DNA of 14,759 nucleotides from an uncultured Lachnospiraceae bacterium (lineage in GTDB: Bacteria; Bacillota; Clostridia; Lachnospirales; Lachnospiraceae): contig CADBRG010000115.1 of the NCBI GenBank assembly GCA_902797015.1, positions 1 to 14,759 of the forward strand. The letters are read 5' to 3'. The position numbers and the translations under genes are program-made. Shown piece after piece: positions 7,719-14,759 of the stretch. Within the stretch, counting starts at the first letter, position 1. Each line of letters starts with the position of its first letter. The notes below the pieces were generated by a model. It was not told the DNA's origin, made no database searches, and saw nothing but the letters and a program-made list of their open reading frames with translations.

Positions 7719-8942
7719 ATGCTATACTATATTGATCCCGGAACCGGGAGTATGCTGCTTACGATCCTGATCGGTATCGTTGGCACGATGTATTATGTAT
7801 TGCGACTGAATCTTGCAAAACTGAAAATGCGTCTTTCACTTGGAAAAAGTACTGACCTGGCCAAAGAAAAACTGCCTATGGTCATTTTTTCTGATGATAA
7901 AAGATATTGGAATGTTTTCGAACCAATCTGCAGAAAACTTAGGGAGAAAGATGTTAATGTTGTTTATATGACAGCTTCTCCGGATGACCCGGTGCTCAAC
8001 TGTGATTACGATAATGTAGATGGGCGTTTTATCGGGGAAGGCAATAAAGCATTTGCAAAACTAAATTTCATGAAAGCAAACATTCTTTTGTCGACGACAC
8101 CCGGACTTGACGTTTATCAGTGGAAGCGTTCAAAAGAAGTCGACTGCTATATCCATATCCTGCATGCAGCAAGTGATGTAACACTTTATAGAATGTTCGG
8201 ATTGGATTATTATGATGCCGTTCTGCTTTCCGGTGAATATCAGGCAAGAGATATCAGAAATCTGGAAAAAATCCGTAATCTTCCGCCAAAGGAGCTGGTC
8301 AAGATCGGTATTCCATATATGGATGAAATGGTAAAGCGGTTAGAGAATGCTGCGCCGATCAAGAAGGATAAGACAATCGTTCTCCTTGCCCCATCCTGGG
8401 GACCGAATGCGATTTTCAGCAAATACGGTGGCAAGATCATAGACGCTTTATTAAAGACAGACTATCATATCATCATCAGGCCGCATCCGCAGTCATTTAA
8501 ATCAGAGACGGAGATGATGGATAAACTGATGGCTGCTTATCCGGAATCAGAGCGTCTGGAGTGGAATCGGGATAACGACAATTTTGAAGTGTTAAGGAAA
8601 TCAGACATACTGATTTCTGATTTCTCAGGCGTAGTTTTTGATTTTACACTTGTATATGATAAGCCAATCATCTATACAGAAGCGGACTTTGATAAAGGAC
8701 CTTTTGACGCATGGTGGCTGGATACACCATACTGGACAGAAACAGCATTACCGCGACTGGGCGAAATGCTGACAGAGGAGAATCTGCCACAGATCAAAGA
8801 AGTGATCAAACGTTGTCTCACCGATCCGAAATATGCACAGGGAAGAGATGAGGCGCGTCGTGAGACCTGGGAATATCAGGGCGAAGGAACTGACAGAGCG
8901 GTGGATTACCTTTTGTCAAAATATGAAGAACTGACAGCGTAA
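7719..8942 (+). CDS. CDP-glycerol glycerophosphotransferase family protein with N-terminal hydrophobic segment
   Basis: This is a 407-residue transferase relative. ATG follows AAGGA by 7 bases. Residues 1-30 begin YIDPGTGSMLLTILIG and form one hydrophobic stretch. A DPGTGS-type N-terminus occurs in various bacterial envelope proteins, and here it probably tethers the enzyme to the membrane. The catalytic part carries HILHAASD with His149 (where relatives have Trp-His-Gly), GIPYMDEM near 203, LLAPSWGPNAIF near 225, IIRPHPQSF with His256, and SDFSGVVFDF near 300-309 then KPIIY. It is more diverged from the other three transferases here than they are from one another, so its donor or acceptor may differ. 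The next gene starts 45 bases later with no terminator between, so it shares a transcription unit with the YidC-sulfatase fusion. A role in a polymer or glycolipid phosphotransfer step at the membrane is inferred; the substrate is unknown. Confidence 0.85.
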   Translation: MLYYIDPGTGSMLLTILIGIVGTMYYVLRLNLAKLKMRLSLGKSTDLAKEKLPMVIFSDDKRYWNVFEPICRKLREKDVNVVYMTASPDDPVLNCDYDNVDGRFIGEGNKAFAKLNFMKANILLSTTPGLDVYQWKRSKEVDCYIHILHAASDVTLYRMFGLDYYDAVLLSGEYQARDIRNLEKIRNLPPKELVKIGIPYMDEMVKRLENAAPIKKDKTIVLLAPSWGPNAIFSKYGGKIIDALLKTDYHIIIRPHPQSFKSETEMMDKLMAAYPESERLEWNRDNDNFEVLRKSDILISDFSGVVFDFTLVYDKPIIYTEADFDKGPFDAWWLDTPYWTETALPRLGEMLTEENLPQIKEVIKRCLTDPKYAQGRDEARRETWEYQGEGTDRAVDYLLSKYEELTA

Positions 8943-8971
8943 GTGAAATGCTGGAAGAGACATAGCATTAT

Positions 8972-8977
8972 AGGGAG
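8972..8977 (+). promoter_or_regulatory. Ribosome binding site for the GTG start of the YidC-sulfatase gene
   Basis: AGGGAG ends 10 bases before GTG at 8988, slightly long spacing. The nearby ATG at 8979 is followed at once by TAA, so it cannot be the start. Confidence 0.6.
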
Positions 8978-8987
8978 TATGTAAAAC

Positions 8988-11765
8988 GTGGGTCTCGGCG
9001 AGATTATTTATCAGATTTTAATAGGGCCTCTTCAGTTATTCTTTGAGGTATTATATACGATTGCAAATCGTATGATCGGAAACTATGGGATGTCTATCAT
9101 AGTGTTAAGTCTGATCATGAATTTTCTGGTTCTTCCTATCTATCAGAGAGCGGATCGGATGCAGGAAGAGCAGAGAGATATTGAAGCAAAATTGCATGAC
9201 GGTATGGAGCATATCAGAAAAACCTTTAAAGGTGATGAACGTATGATGATGCTTCAGACATTTTACAGACAGAATGATTATAAACCGACAAGTGTGATCA
9301 AGGGCTCCATCTCTTTGTTTCTGGAGATTCCTTTCTTTATTGCTGCTTATCGGTTCTTGTCACATTTGGCTTGTTTGCGTGGTGTTAGCTTCGGACCGAT
9401 TCCGGATCTGGGGGCACCGGATGCATTGATTCCATTTTTTGGAGGCTTGCATCTTAATTTGCTTCCGATCGTTATGACAATCACAAATGTTATTTCTGCG
9501 ATGATCTATACCAGAGGATTCCCCAAGAAGACGAAGATACAGTTGTATGCCATGGCTGCATTTTTCCTGGTATTTCTGTATACCTCGCCGTCTGGTCTGG
9601 TATTCTACTGGACATTAAACAACGTTTTCTCGCTGGTGAAGAATGTATTCTACAAGTTAAAACATCCCAAACAAGTGCTGGCTGTTATGGCGGCAATCGT
9701 TGGCGTGATCTTTGTGATCCTGGGCGGTATGCAGACACAGGTTTCTTTTAAGAGAAATGTATTTCTCATTGGTGTCGGTCTGCTTTTACTGATTCCGATT
9801 CTGGTTACATTATTTAAAAAGAAGATTAATTTTGTGCCTAAGCAGATTCGGGAAATGAAACCGAATAATACTGTGTTTACTGCAGGAAGCCTTTTTCTGA
9901 CGGTTCTGATTGGTATGATGATTCCATCTACATTTATTAAAGCCTCACCGCTGGAATTTGTAGATATATCAAACTATTTGAACCCGATATGGTATATTGT
10001 CAGTGCGATGTGTTTGTCGGTAGGTTTGTTTCTTGTATGGATCCGAGTATTCTACTGGTTGGCTTCAGACAAAGGAAAATGTGTTTTTGACAGATTGGTA
10101 TGGGCTTTGGGAATTGCCGGTTTGATTGACTATCTGTTGTTTGGAAGGGATTTAGGTGTTATATCCTCTACACTTGTATATGAGGATGGGTTTCATTTTA
10201 GCAGATCAGAGCAAATGTTGAATTTACTTTTGGTTGTCGTCATTATAATTGTTGTTTTTCTGTTGCTTTCTAAATGGCAAAAACAGATCCGGGGTTTGCT
10301 TCTGGCGGCTGTTGTCGCAGTGACAGGTCTTTCTGTTTTCAATATCGCTGGCATACAAAATGTAATGGCGGCCGCGTCAGATACTGTTGCAAATGCTGAC
10401 AAGATTGCTAACTGGTCATTAAGCAAAAACGGAAAAAATGTTGTGGTGATCATGGCTGATCGGGCAATGGGCGAGTATGTACCATATATTATGAATGAAA
10501 AGCCTGAATTAAAAGAGCAGTTTGCAGGATTCACTTATTATTCTAATGTAATTTCGTTTGGAGCATACACTAATTTTGGAACACCCGGACTATATGGCGG
10601 TTATGAATATACACCGTATGAAATGAACCAGAGAGATGAAGAGCAGCTGGTCACAAAACATAATGAAGCATTAAAAGTTATGCCGGTATTGTTTGATGAG
10701 AATGATTTTGACGTAACGGTGTGTGATCCTTCTTATGCCGGGTATCAGTGGGTGCCGGATCTGTCAATCTATGATGAATATCCGGATATAGATGCCTATA
10801 TTACAAATGGTTATTTCTCGGATCCGGATACAAAGGAAAGACAGATCAAAGATAGTAAGCGGAATTTCTTCTGCTTCAGCTTTACAAAAGCAATGCCGTT
10901 GTTTACGCAGTATGTATTGTATAACAATGGTAATTATAATGCGGCTGAACCGGGCGAAGAGGAGCTGATTTATTCAAATCAGGAAATTACCAGTCCGACA
11001 ACGGCGAGTGGGATATCAAGCAAATTTATGAATCCCTACAATGTATTGAAAGCACTGCCGGATATTACTGAGATTACAGAGGATGATACGAATACATTTC
11101 TGATGATGTCAAATGATACGCCGCATGAGCCGATGTTGTTGCAGGAACCGGATTATGAACCGTCGATGAATGTTGACAATACGGAATATGATCAGGCAAA
11201 TACCGATCGGTTTACATTAAATGGTCGGACGCTTAAGATGGAAACGGAAACACAGGTCGTGCATTATCAGGCAAATATGGCAACCTTTATCCAACTGGGT
11301 GAATGGTTTGATTATCTGCGTGAAAATGATGTATATGATAATACCCGTATTATCATTGTTTCTGATCACGGACGTGATACGGGACAGCTGGAGAACTTCG
11401 TAACAGGAGAAGAACGGCTCGATGATCTGGAATTTTTCTATCCACTGCTGATGGTGAAAGATTTTAACAGTACTGAGTTTACAGAGTCAGATGAATTTAT
11501 GACCAATGCGGATGTGCCGACTTTGGCTACAGCAGATGTCATTTCTGATCCGACGAATCCGTTTACCGGAAAGGCAATTACGAACAAAGAAAAAACAGCG
11601 CATGATCAATATATCCTTGCTTCTACAAACTGGGATGTATTGGATAATCATGGGACAATGTTCCAGCCGGATCGATGGATGTCTGTAAAAGACGATATCT
11701 GGGATACAGATAACTGGACGATCATGCAAGAGCATTCCACGTCTCCGTTTGAAGATGGACAATAA
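8988..11765 (+). CDS. YidC/Oxa1-like domain fused to a sulfatase-fold (LTA-synthase-like) phosphotransferase domain
   Basis: This is a 925-residue membrane protein in two parts. Residues 1-225 look like a YidC/Oxa1 insertase: a first hydrophobic segment, then NYGMSII...LP (31-50), a charged cytoplasmic hairpin (53-100), hydrophobic segments near 108-124 and 155-176, and a last one ending in SPSGLVFYWTLNN. The groove Arg expected at position 45 is Asn. Residues 230-462 add about seven hydrophobic segments. Residues 480-925 are an outside-facing alkaline-phosphatase/sulfatase-fold domain. Candidate metal or catalytic residues are Asp491 in VVVIMAD, Thr528 or Thr532 in YTNFGTPGLYGG, His713 in NDTPHEP, and Asp793-His794 in SDHGRD. 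They match in order the metal and nucleophile sites of LtaS (Glu, Thr, His, Asp-His). By analogy it would transfer phosphoglycerol or phosphoalkyl groups from a lipid donor to a polymer. The start is GTG. It is not a housekeeping YidC. The domain calls are strong; the reaction is inferred. Confidence 0.88.
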   Translation: MGLGEIIYQILIGPLQLFFEVLYTIANRMIGNYGMSIIVLSLIMNFLVLPIYQRADRMQEEQRDIEAKLHDGMEHIRKTFKGDERMMMLQTFYRQNDYKPTSVIKGSISLFLEIPFFIAAYRFLSHLACLRGVSFGPIPDLGAPDALIPFFGGLHLNLLPIVMTITNVISAMIYTRGFPKKTKIQLYAMAAFFLVFLYTSPSGLVFYWTLNNVFSLVKNVFYKLKHPKQVLAVMAAIVGVIFVILGGMQTQVSFKRNVFLIGVGLLLLIPILVTLFKKKINFVPKQIREMKPNNTVFTAGSLFLTVLIGMMIPSTFIKASPLEFVDISNYLNPIWYIVSAMCLSVGLFLVWIRVFYWLASDKGKCVFDRLVWALGIAGLIDYLLFGRDLGVISSTLVYEDGFHFSRSEQMLNLLLVVVIIIVVFLLLSKWQKQIRGLLLAAVVAVTGLSVFNIAGIQNVMAAASDTVANADKIANWSLSKNGKNVVVIMADRAMGEYVPYIMNEKPELKEQFAGFTYYSNVISFGAYTNFGTPGLYGGYEYTPYEMNQRDEEQLVTKHNEALKVMPVLFDENDFDVTVCDPSYAGYQWVPDLSIYDEYPDIDAYITNGYFSDPDTKERQIKDSKRNFFCFSFTKAMPLFTQYVLYNNGNYNAAEPGEEELIYSNQEITSPTTASGISSKFMNPYNVLKALPDITEITEDDTNTFLMMSNDTPHEPMLLQEPDYEPSMNVDNTEYDQANTDRFTLNGRTLKMETETQVVHYQANMATFIQLGEWFDYLRENDVYDNTRIIIVSDHGRDTGQLENFVTGEERLDDLEFFYPLLMVKDFNSTEFTESDEFMTNADVPTLATADVISDPTNPFTGKAITNKEKTAHDQYILASTNWDVLDNHGTMFQPDRWMSVKDDIWDTDNWTIMQEHSTSPFEDGQ

Positions 11766-11780
11766 ACACATATGAATGAA

Positions 11781-11811
11781 ATACTTTGTCATAACACCTA
11801 TGATAAAGTAT
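11781..11811 (+). other. AT-rich inverted repeat just after the fusion gene
   Basis: ATACTTTGTCATA (11781-11793) pairs over 13 positions, one of them G-U, with TATGATAAAGTAT (11799-11811) around a 5-base loop. No T-run follows, so it is not a classical terminator by itself. It lies 15 bases after the stop codon and 10 bases before the strong terminator, and might protect the 3' end of the mRNA. Confidence 0.6.
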
Positions 11812-11821
11812 TAGATTTGGC

Positions 11822-11860
11822 GAGTCGGATGGCAGGCATGCTGTCCGACTCTTGCTTTTT
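11822..11860 (+). terminator. Rho-independent terminator after the YidC-sulfatase gene
   Basis: GAGTCGGATGGCA pairs with TGCTGTCCGACTC around a GGCA loop (11822-11851), giving 13 pairs with two G-U, followed by TTGCTTTTT. It is a strong GC-rich stem with a T-tract. Confidence 0.9.
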
Positions 11861-11894
11861 GAAGGAAACATGGTGATGAGTATATTGTAAAAAG

Positions 11895-11923
11895 TTGACT
11901 GATCAAATACGAAATGTTATATT
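11895..11923 (+). promoter_or_regulatory. Sigma-A type promoter for the third transcription unit
   Basis: TTGACT (11895-11900), a 17-base spacer and TATATT (11918-11923), five of six consensus bases in each box at ideal spacing. The leader would be about 55 bases and contains a small GGGAT...ATCCC hairpin (11936-11951) ahead of the AGGAG at 11972-11976. The 11766-11985 gap otherwise holds only the two hairpins described above. Confidence 0.8.
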
Positions 11924-11985
11924 AAGAATTTAGTCGGGATGGATTAATCCCAGTTGCGAAAATAAACAGACAGGAGATTAGCCGA

Positions 11986-13149
11986 ATGGGCAAGTGGAAA
12001 AAGAGAGCAAAGAATCTTGCGACACAATGCTTTTACAGATTGTACAGCTGGTCATATGCCAGAAAACATCCGGTTGAAAAGAATACAGTTTTGTTTCTTT
12101 CTGATGTGCGGGGAGAAATGGGCGGAAACATGAAGTTTGTGTCGGATTGGCTCCCTGACACATATGAGCAAAGATATGATTTTAAGGCGGATCGCAGGGA
12201 TTCAAGAGGGATGGATCGATTCCTTGCAATGATTCGTAATATGACCACTTGTGAGTTTATATTGCTGGAAGACTATTTCCAATACACTTCTTACATGAAA
12301 GTAAGACCGGGACAGCAGATCTGCCAGCTCTGGCATGGCGCGGGAGCATATAAAAAATTCGGATACAGCAGAGCGGGAAACAGTGAGCATATCAAGATTC
12401 ACAAAGGATATCGGAAATATGCAAAAGCGATTACCAGCGCGGATGCGATCCGGTCTTGTTATGCGGAAGCATTCGGGATTTCTATGGATAAGGTGCAGGC
12501 TACGGGAATTCCGCGGACGGACATCTTTTTTGATGAGGAATATGTAAAAAAAACACGGGAAGAAATCTATGCAGAGTATCCCTATTTGAAAGATAAGAAG
12601 GTAATTCTGTTTGCACCTACCTACAGAGGGCTTCGTGCAGAGGATGCTGCATATGATTTTGAACGGATTCGGCCGGAACAGTTCTATTCAGAACTTGGTG
12701 AGGAATATATTTTCTTGTTCAAATGGCATCCGGCTACTTATAACAATCTGAAACGTGAAGAAATCAGTGCTTATGATCTGGAACGGTATCAGGGATTTTT
12801 CAGAGACTTCTCACAGGAACGGGATATCAATGATCTTCTCCTGGTGACAGATGTGTTAATCACAGATTACTCCTCAGTCATTTTTGATTATCTGCTGGTG
12901 GATAAACCGATTATTTATTATACGTATGATCTGGAGCAGTATCAGGGCGGCAGAGGGATTTATTTCGATTTTGAGGAATATGTTTACGGACAGGTGGCAA
13001 AAACACAGGAGGAACTGATTTCTGCCATCAAGGCAATGGAAATGTGCGAAGATAAGCGGGAAGCATTCCGTAAAAAATTTATGGAAGCATGTGACGGACA
13101 TTCTACGGAAAAAACCTGCAGGTGGATTTTTGAGGATAAGCTGGAATAA
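11986..13149 (+). CDS. CDP-glycerol glycerophosphotransferase family protein
   Basis: This complete 387-residue transferase is the most canonical of the four in the window. ATG follows AGGAG by 9 bases and a strong promoter lies upstream. Motifs are QLWHGAGAYKKFG with His117 (the classic Trp-His-Gly block), KIHKGY near 135, EAFGISMDKVQATGIPRTDIFF near 160-183, ILFAPTYRG near 206, LFKWHPATY with His248, and LITDYSSVIFDYLLVDKPIIYY near 291-312. A short basic N-terminus (MGKWKKRAKN) may help membrane contact; there is no membrane segment or extra glycosyltransferase domain. TagB/TagF-type enzymes of this sort use CDP-glycerol (or CDP-ribitol) on the inner membrane face to prime or extend wall teichoic acid. 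The downstream SGNH gene begins 34 bases later without a terminator, so building and decoration of the polymer may be co-regulated. Family is firm; whether it primes or polymerises cannot be read from sequence. Confidence 0.93.
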   Translation: MGKWKKRAKNLATQCFYRLYSWSYARKHPVEKNTVLFLSDVRGEMGGNMKFVSDWLPDTYEQRYDFKADRRDSRGMDRFLAMIRNMTTCEFILLEDYFQYTSYMKVRPGQQICQLWHGAGAYKKFGYSRAGNSEHIKIHKGYRKYAKAITSADAIRSCYAEAFGISMDKVQATGIPRTDIFFDEEYVKKTREEIYAEYPYLKDKKVILFAPTYRGLRAEDAAYDFERIRPEQFYSELGEEYIFLFKWHPATYNNLKREEISAYDLERYQGFFRDFSQERDINDLLLVTDVLITDYSSVIFDYLLVDKPIIYYTYDLEQYQGGRGIYFDFEEYVYGQVAKTQEELISAIKAMEMCEDKREAFRKKFMEACDGHSTEKTCRWIFEDKLE

Positions 13150-13172
13150 AGACTAATAATGTATACACAAAG

Positions 13173-13178
13173 AAGGGG
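13173..13178 (+). promoter_or_regulatory. Ribosome binding site supporting a GTG start
   Basis: AAGGGG lies 5 bases before GTG at 13184. The first in-frame ATG comes only after the membrane segment, so GTG is preferred. Confidence 0.6.
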
Positions 13179-13183
13179 ATTCG

Positions 13184-14395
13184 GTGAGTAAAGATCATTC
13201 AAAAACGACAAATTGGAAAAGGTTCTTAAAAATTGTAACACTGGCGGCAGCAATACTTATTGTTATATGGGTGGCACAACATTATGTGATGACCAGGCTT
13301 GATGCGCATCAGAGAAGGATTGAGGGTTTCTATATGGAAGAGAAGGATTCTCTCGATATGATTATCCTTGGAGCAAGTGAAACATACAATGGTTATATTC
13401 CTGCGAGAGCATGGGAGGAGTATGGAATAACCAGTTATTTATATGGTTATCAGGCAAATCCGGTTACACTCTGGTCATATCAGTTAAAAGAAATCGAGAA
13501 AACACAGCATCCGGACATCCTGCTCATTGAGTGTAATGGTGCGGTTTATGATGAAAGAAATCTGAAGGATCCGGCAGAATTACGTTTTATGTCAGATGAC
13601 ATGCCCATGAGTAAAAATAAAATAGATCTGATTAATGATCAGGCACAAGAGAGTAAACTGAGTTATTATTTTCCAATCCTGAAATACCATGCACATCTGA
13701 TTCCGGGAAATGGAACCGTAAGTAAAATCCAGTTGGAGAGACAGGGATTTAATATTATGCGAGGCGCGCAGGCGAGAGTCGGAGGCGATGATATCAGTGA
13801 TAAAGTGGTTGATGTCAGTGGTGACGACAGTGTCCGTGAACTGGATCCCATCGCAGATCATGCTTTACGGGCGTTCCTCGAACAGTGTCAGGAATCAGAC
13901 ATCAAACATATAGTATTTGTCCGGTATCCGCATATTGTGACAGATTATAATTATACCCGGTTTCAACGATATCATAAAGTAAAAGAAATTGTAGAAGAAT
14001 ACGGATTTGATTATATCGATATGGATCCGCTCATGGACGATATGGGGTTATCGTTTGAAAATGACTTTCTGGACTGTGAGCATATGAACTTGAATGGCGC
14101 CAGAAAATTGACGGATTATATGGTTCCCTATTTGATGGACCGGTATCAGATGACACCGCGGAAGCAGTCTGAAAAAGTTGAAAAACAATGGGAAGAAAGC
14201 CTGGAATATTATAACCGGTTATATGAATACTGGTGCTATTTCAGAGAAACATATCCGTTTGCGACGGATTCTAGATTTGACCTGAATGACAATGCAGCAT
14301 CACATATTCGTATAGATGCATATTTTGACGGGCATCCGATGGGGATACGAAAAATCAGTAAGAAGGATTTGATAAAATATGTGTTAAATAGGTAA
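13184..14395 (+). CDS. Membrane-anchored SGNH/DltD-like protein, likely in surface polymer acylation
   Basis: This 403-residue protein has a short basic cytoplasmic start (1-13), one membrane segment (about 15-33) and an outside-facing domain. The domain begins with LDMIILGASETYNGYIP, a block-I SGNH/GDSL motif with candidate nucleophile Ser65 (GxSE). A late DCEHMNLNGA motif supplies Asp297 and His300, the usual DxxH pair. An IECNGAVYD segment near 115 occupies the position of another conserved block. This arrangement matches DltD-type and related SGNH proteins that help move D-alanyl or acetyl groups onto teichoic acids or polysaccharides, as well as simple esterases. The last 80 residues are charged and Tyr-rich and not recognised. 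The acyltransferase-3 gene starts 7 bases after its stop, a pairing that suggests the membrane acyltransferase brings acyl groups across and this protein transfers them. The substrate is unknown; dltA and dltB partners are not in the window. Confidence 0.8.
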   Translation: MSKDHSKTTNWKRFLKIVTLAAAILIVIWVAQHYVMTRLDAHQRRIEGFYMEEKDSLDMIILGASETYNGYIPARAWEEYGITSYLYGYQANPVTLWSYQLKEIEKTQHPDILLIECNGAVYDERNLKDPAELRFMSDDMPMSKNKIDLINDQAQESKLSYYFPILKYHAHLIPGNGTVSKIQLERQGFNIMRGAQARVGGDDISDKVVDVSGDDSVRELDPIADHALRAFLEQCQESDIKHIVFVRYPHIVTDYNYTRFQRYHKVKEIVEEYGFDYIDMDPLMDDMGLSFENDFLDCEHMNLNGARKLTDYMVPYLMDRYQMTPRKQSEKVEKQWEESLEYYNRLYEYWCYFRETYPFATDSRFDLNDNAASHIRIDAYFDGHPMGIRKISKKDLIKYVLNR

Positions 14396-14402
14396 TGCAG
14401 AT

Positions 14403-14759
14403 ATGGGTGTGAGTGGGCAAGAAATGGTGAAGTCGAGAGATTATTATTATGATAATTTGAAATTTATATTAATCTTTCTGGTCGTTTTGGGACATTTTTT
14501 TGACCAGGCAGAAGGGACGGCAATTGCCCCGTTTGGCAGATATATTATATATACCTTTCATATGCCAATGTTTGTATTTGTGTCAGGATTGTTTATTAAA
14601 GCAGATGATATCAAAAAAGGGGCAAAGAAATTCTGCGGCTTTATTCTGCTGTTCTTTGTTATGGAGATATCGTATTGGGGCATAAATCTGCTTTTGTTCC
14701 GGGAAACAGACTTGGACTTGTTATCGATAGGTGGAATGACTTGGTTTATATTTGCATTA
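14403..14759 (+). CDS. Acyltransferase 3 family membrane protein (3' end outside window)
   Basis: The frame is open from the ATG at 14403 to the last base, giving 119 residues with no stop. The sequence contains DYYYDNLKFILIFLVVLGHFFD, the typical first membrane helix with the conserved His of acyltransferase-3 proteins, then FHMPMFVFVSGLFI, the matching second-helix signature, then two further hydrophobic segments (CGFILLFFVMEISYW and a last one reaching the edge). These integral membrane enzymes transfer acetyl or other acyl groups to carbohydrates or surface polymers; fucose-4-O-acetylase-like members look similar. The start is uncertain: ATG at 14403 has only a weak AGG ahead of it, overlapping the previous stop; GTG at 14409 and ATG at 14424 are also possible. 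It lies directly after the SGNH protein gene and is probably translationally coupled to it. Confidence 0.82.
   Translation, partial: MGVSGQEMVKSRDYYYDNLKFILIFLVVLGHFFDQAEGTAIAPFGRYIIYTFHMPMFVFVSGLFIKADDIKKGAKKFCGFILLFFVMEISYWGINLLLFRETDLDLLSIGGMTWFIFAL

Noticed and set aside
8988..9662. Reading this part as the ordinary housekeeping YidC/SpoIIIJ insertase.
   Set aside because: The frame runs on into a large sulfatase-fold domain, the groove Arg is missing, there is no lipoprotein signal, and the neighbours are not the usual rnpA/jag genes.
14500..14685. A 61-residue plus-strand open frame.
   Set aside because: The overlapping open frame from 14403 to the window end carries clear acyltransferase-3 motifs, so this one is a shadow.

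Overview
The window looks like chromosomal DNA from a Gram-positive anaerobe of the Clostridia, most likely a Lachnospiraceae-type gut bacterium. The reasons are moderately AT-rich DNA, strong AGGAG ribosome binding sites, sigma-A type promoters, multi-repeat choline-binding-like surface proteins, and several CDP-glycerol glycerophosphotransferase paralogues. That taxonomic guess is inference. All nine genes are on the + strand, and no gene-free stretch exceeds 300 bases (the longest is 220). I see no tRNA, rRNA, insertion sequence or CRISPR array.

Region A (1-7596) starts inside a CDP-glycerol glycerophosphotransferase-family gene and continues into a second, complete one. Two large secreted enzymes follow, 22 bases apart. 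One is a signal-peptide / wall-binding-repeat / L,D-transpeptidase protein. The other, of 1221 residues, carries a subtilisin (S8) protease, a GH25 muramidase and about 400 residues of the same kind of wall-binding repeat. A rho-independent terminator (7556-7595) closes this region.

Region B (about 7648-11860) has its own promoter (TTGAAT-16-TATAAT) and terminator and holds two genes. The first is a CDP-glycerol transferase relative with a hydrophobic N-terminus. The second is a 925-residue membrane protein that joins a YidC/Oxa1-like N-terminal half to further membrane segments and a C-terminal alkaline-phosphatase/sulfatase-fold domain of the lipoteichoic-acid-synthase type. In the YidC-like part, the Arg normally found in the hydrophilic groove is Asn. 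This fusion is the most striking object in the window.

Region C (from about 11895) has a near-consensus promoter (TTGACT-17-TATATT). It encodes a fourth CDP-glycerol glycerophosphotransferase-family protein, a membrane-anchored SGNH/DltD-like protein, and an acyltransferase-3 membrane protein cut by the window end.

Taken together this is a cell-surface polymer locus. The cytoplasmic transferases would build or extend a polyol-phosphate (teichoic-acid-like) chain. The YidC-sulfatase fusion would act on a phospholipid or polymer phosphodiester at the membrane. The SGNH and acyltransferase-3 pair would add acyl decorations. The two repeat-bearing enzymes would bind the finished wall and remodel peptidoglycan. 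The individual family assignments are well supported by motifs; the exact polymer and the joint mechanism are inference.
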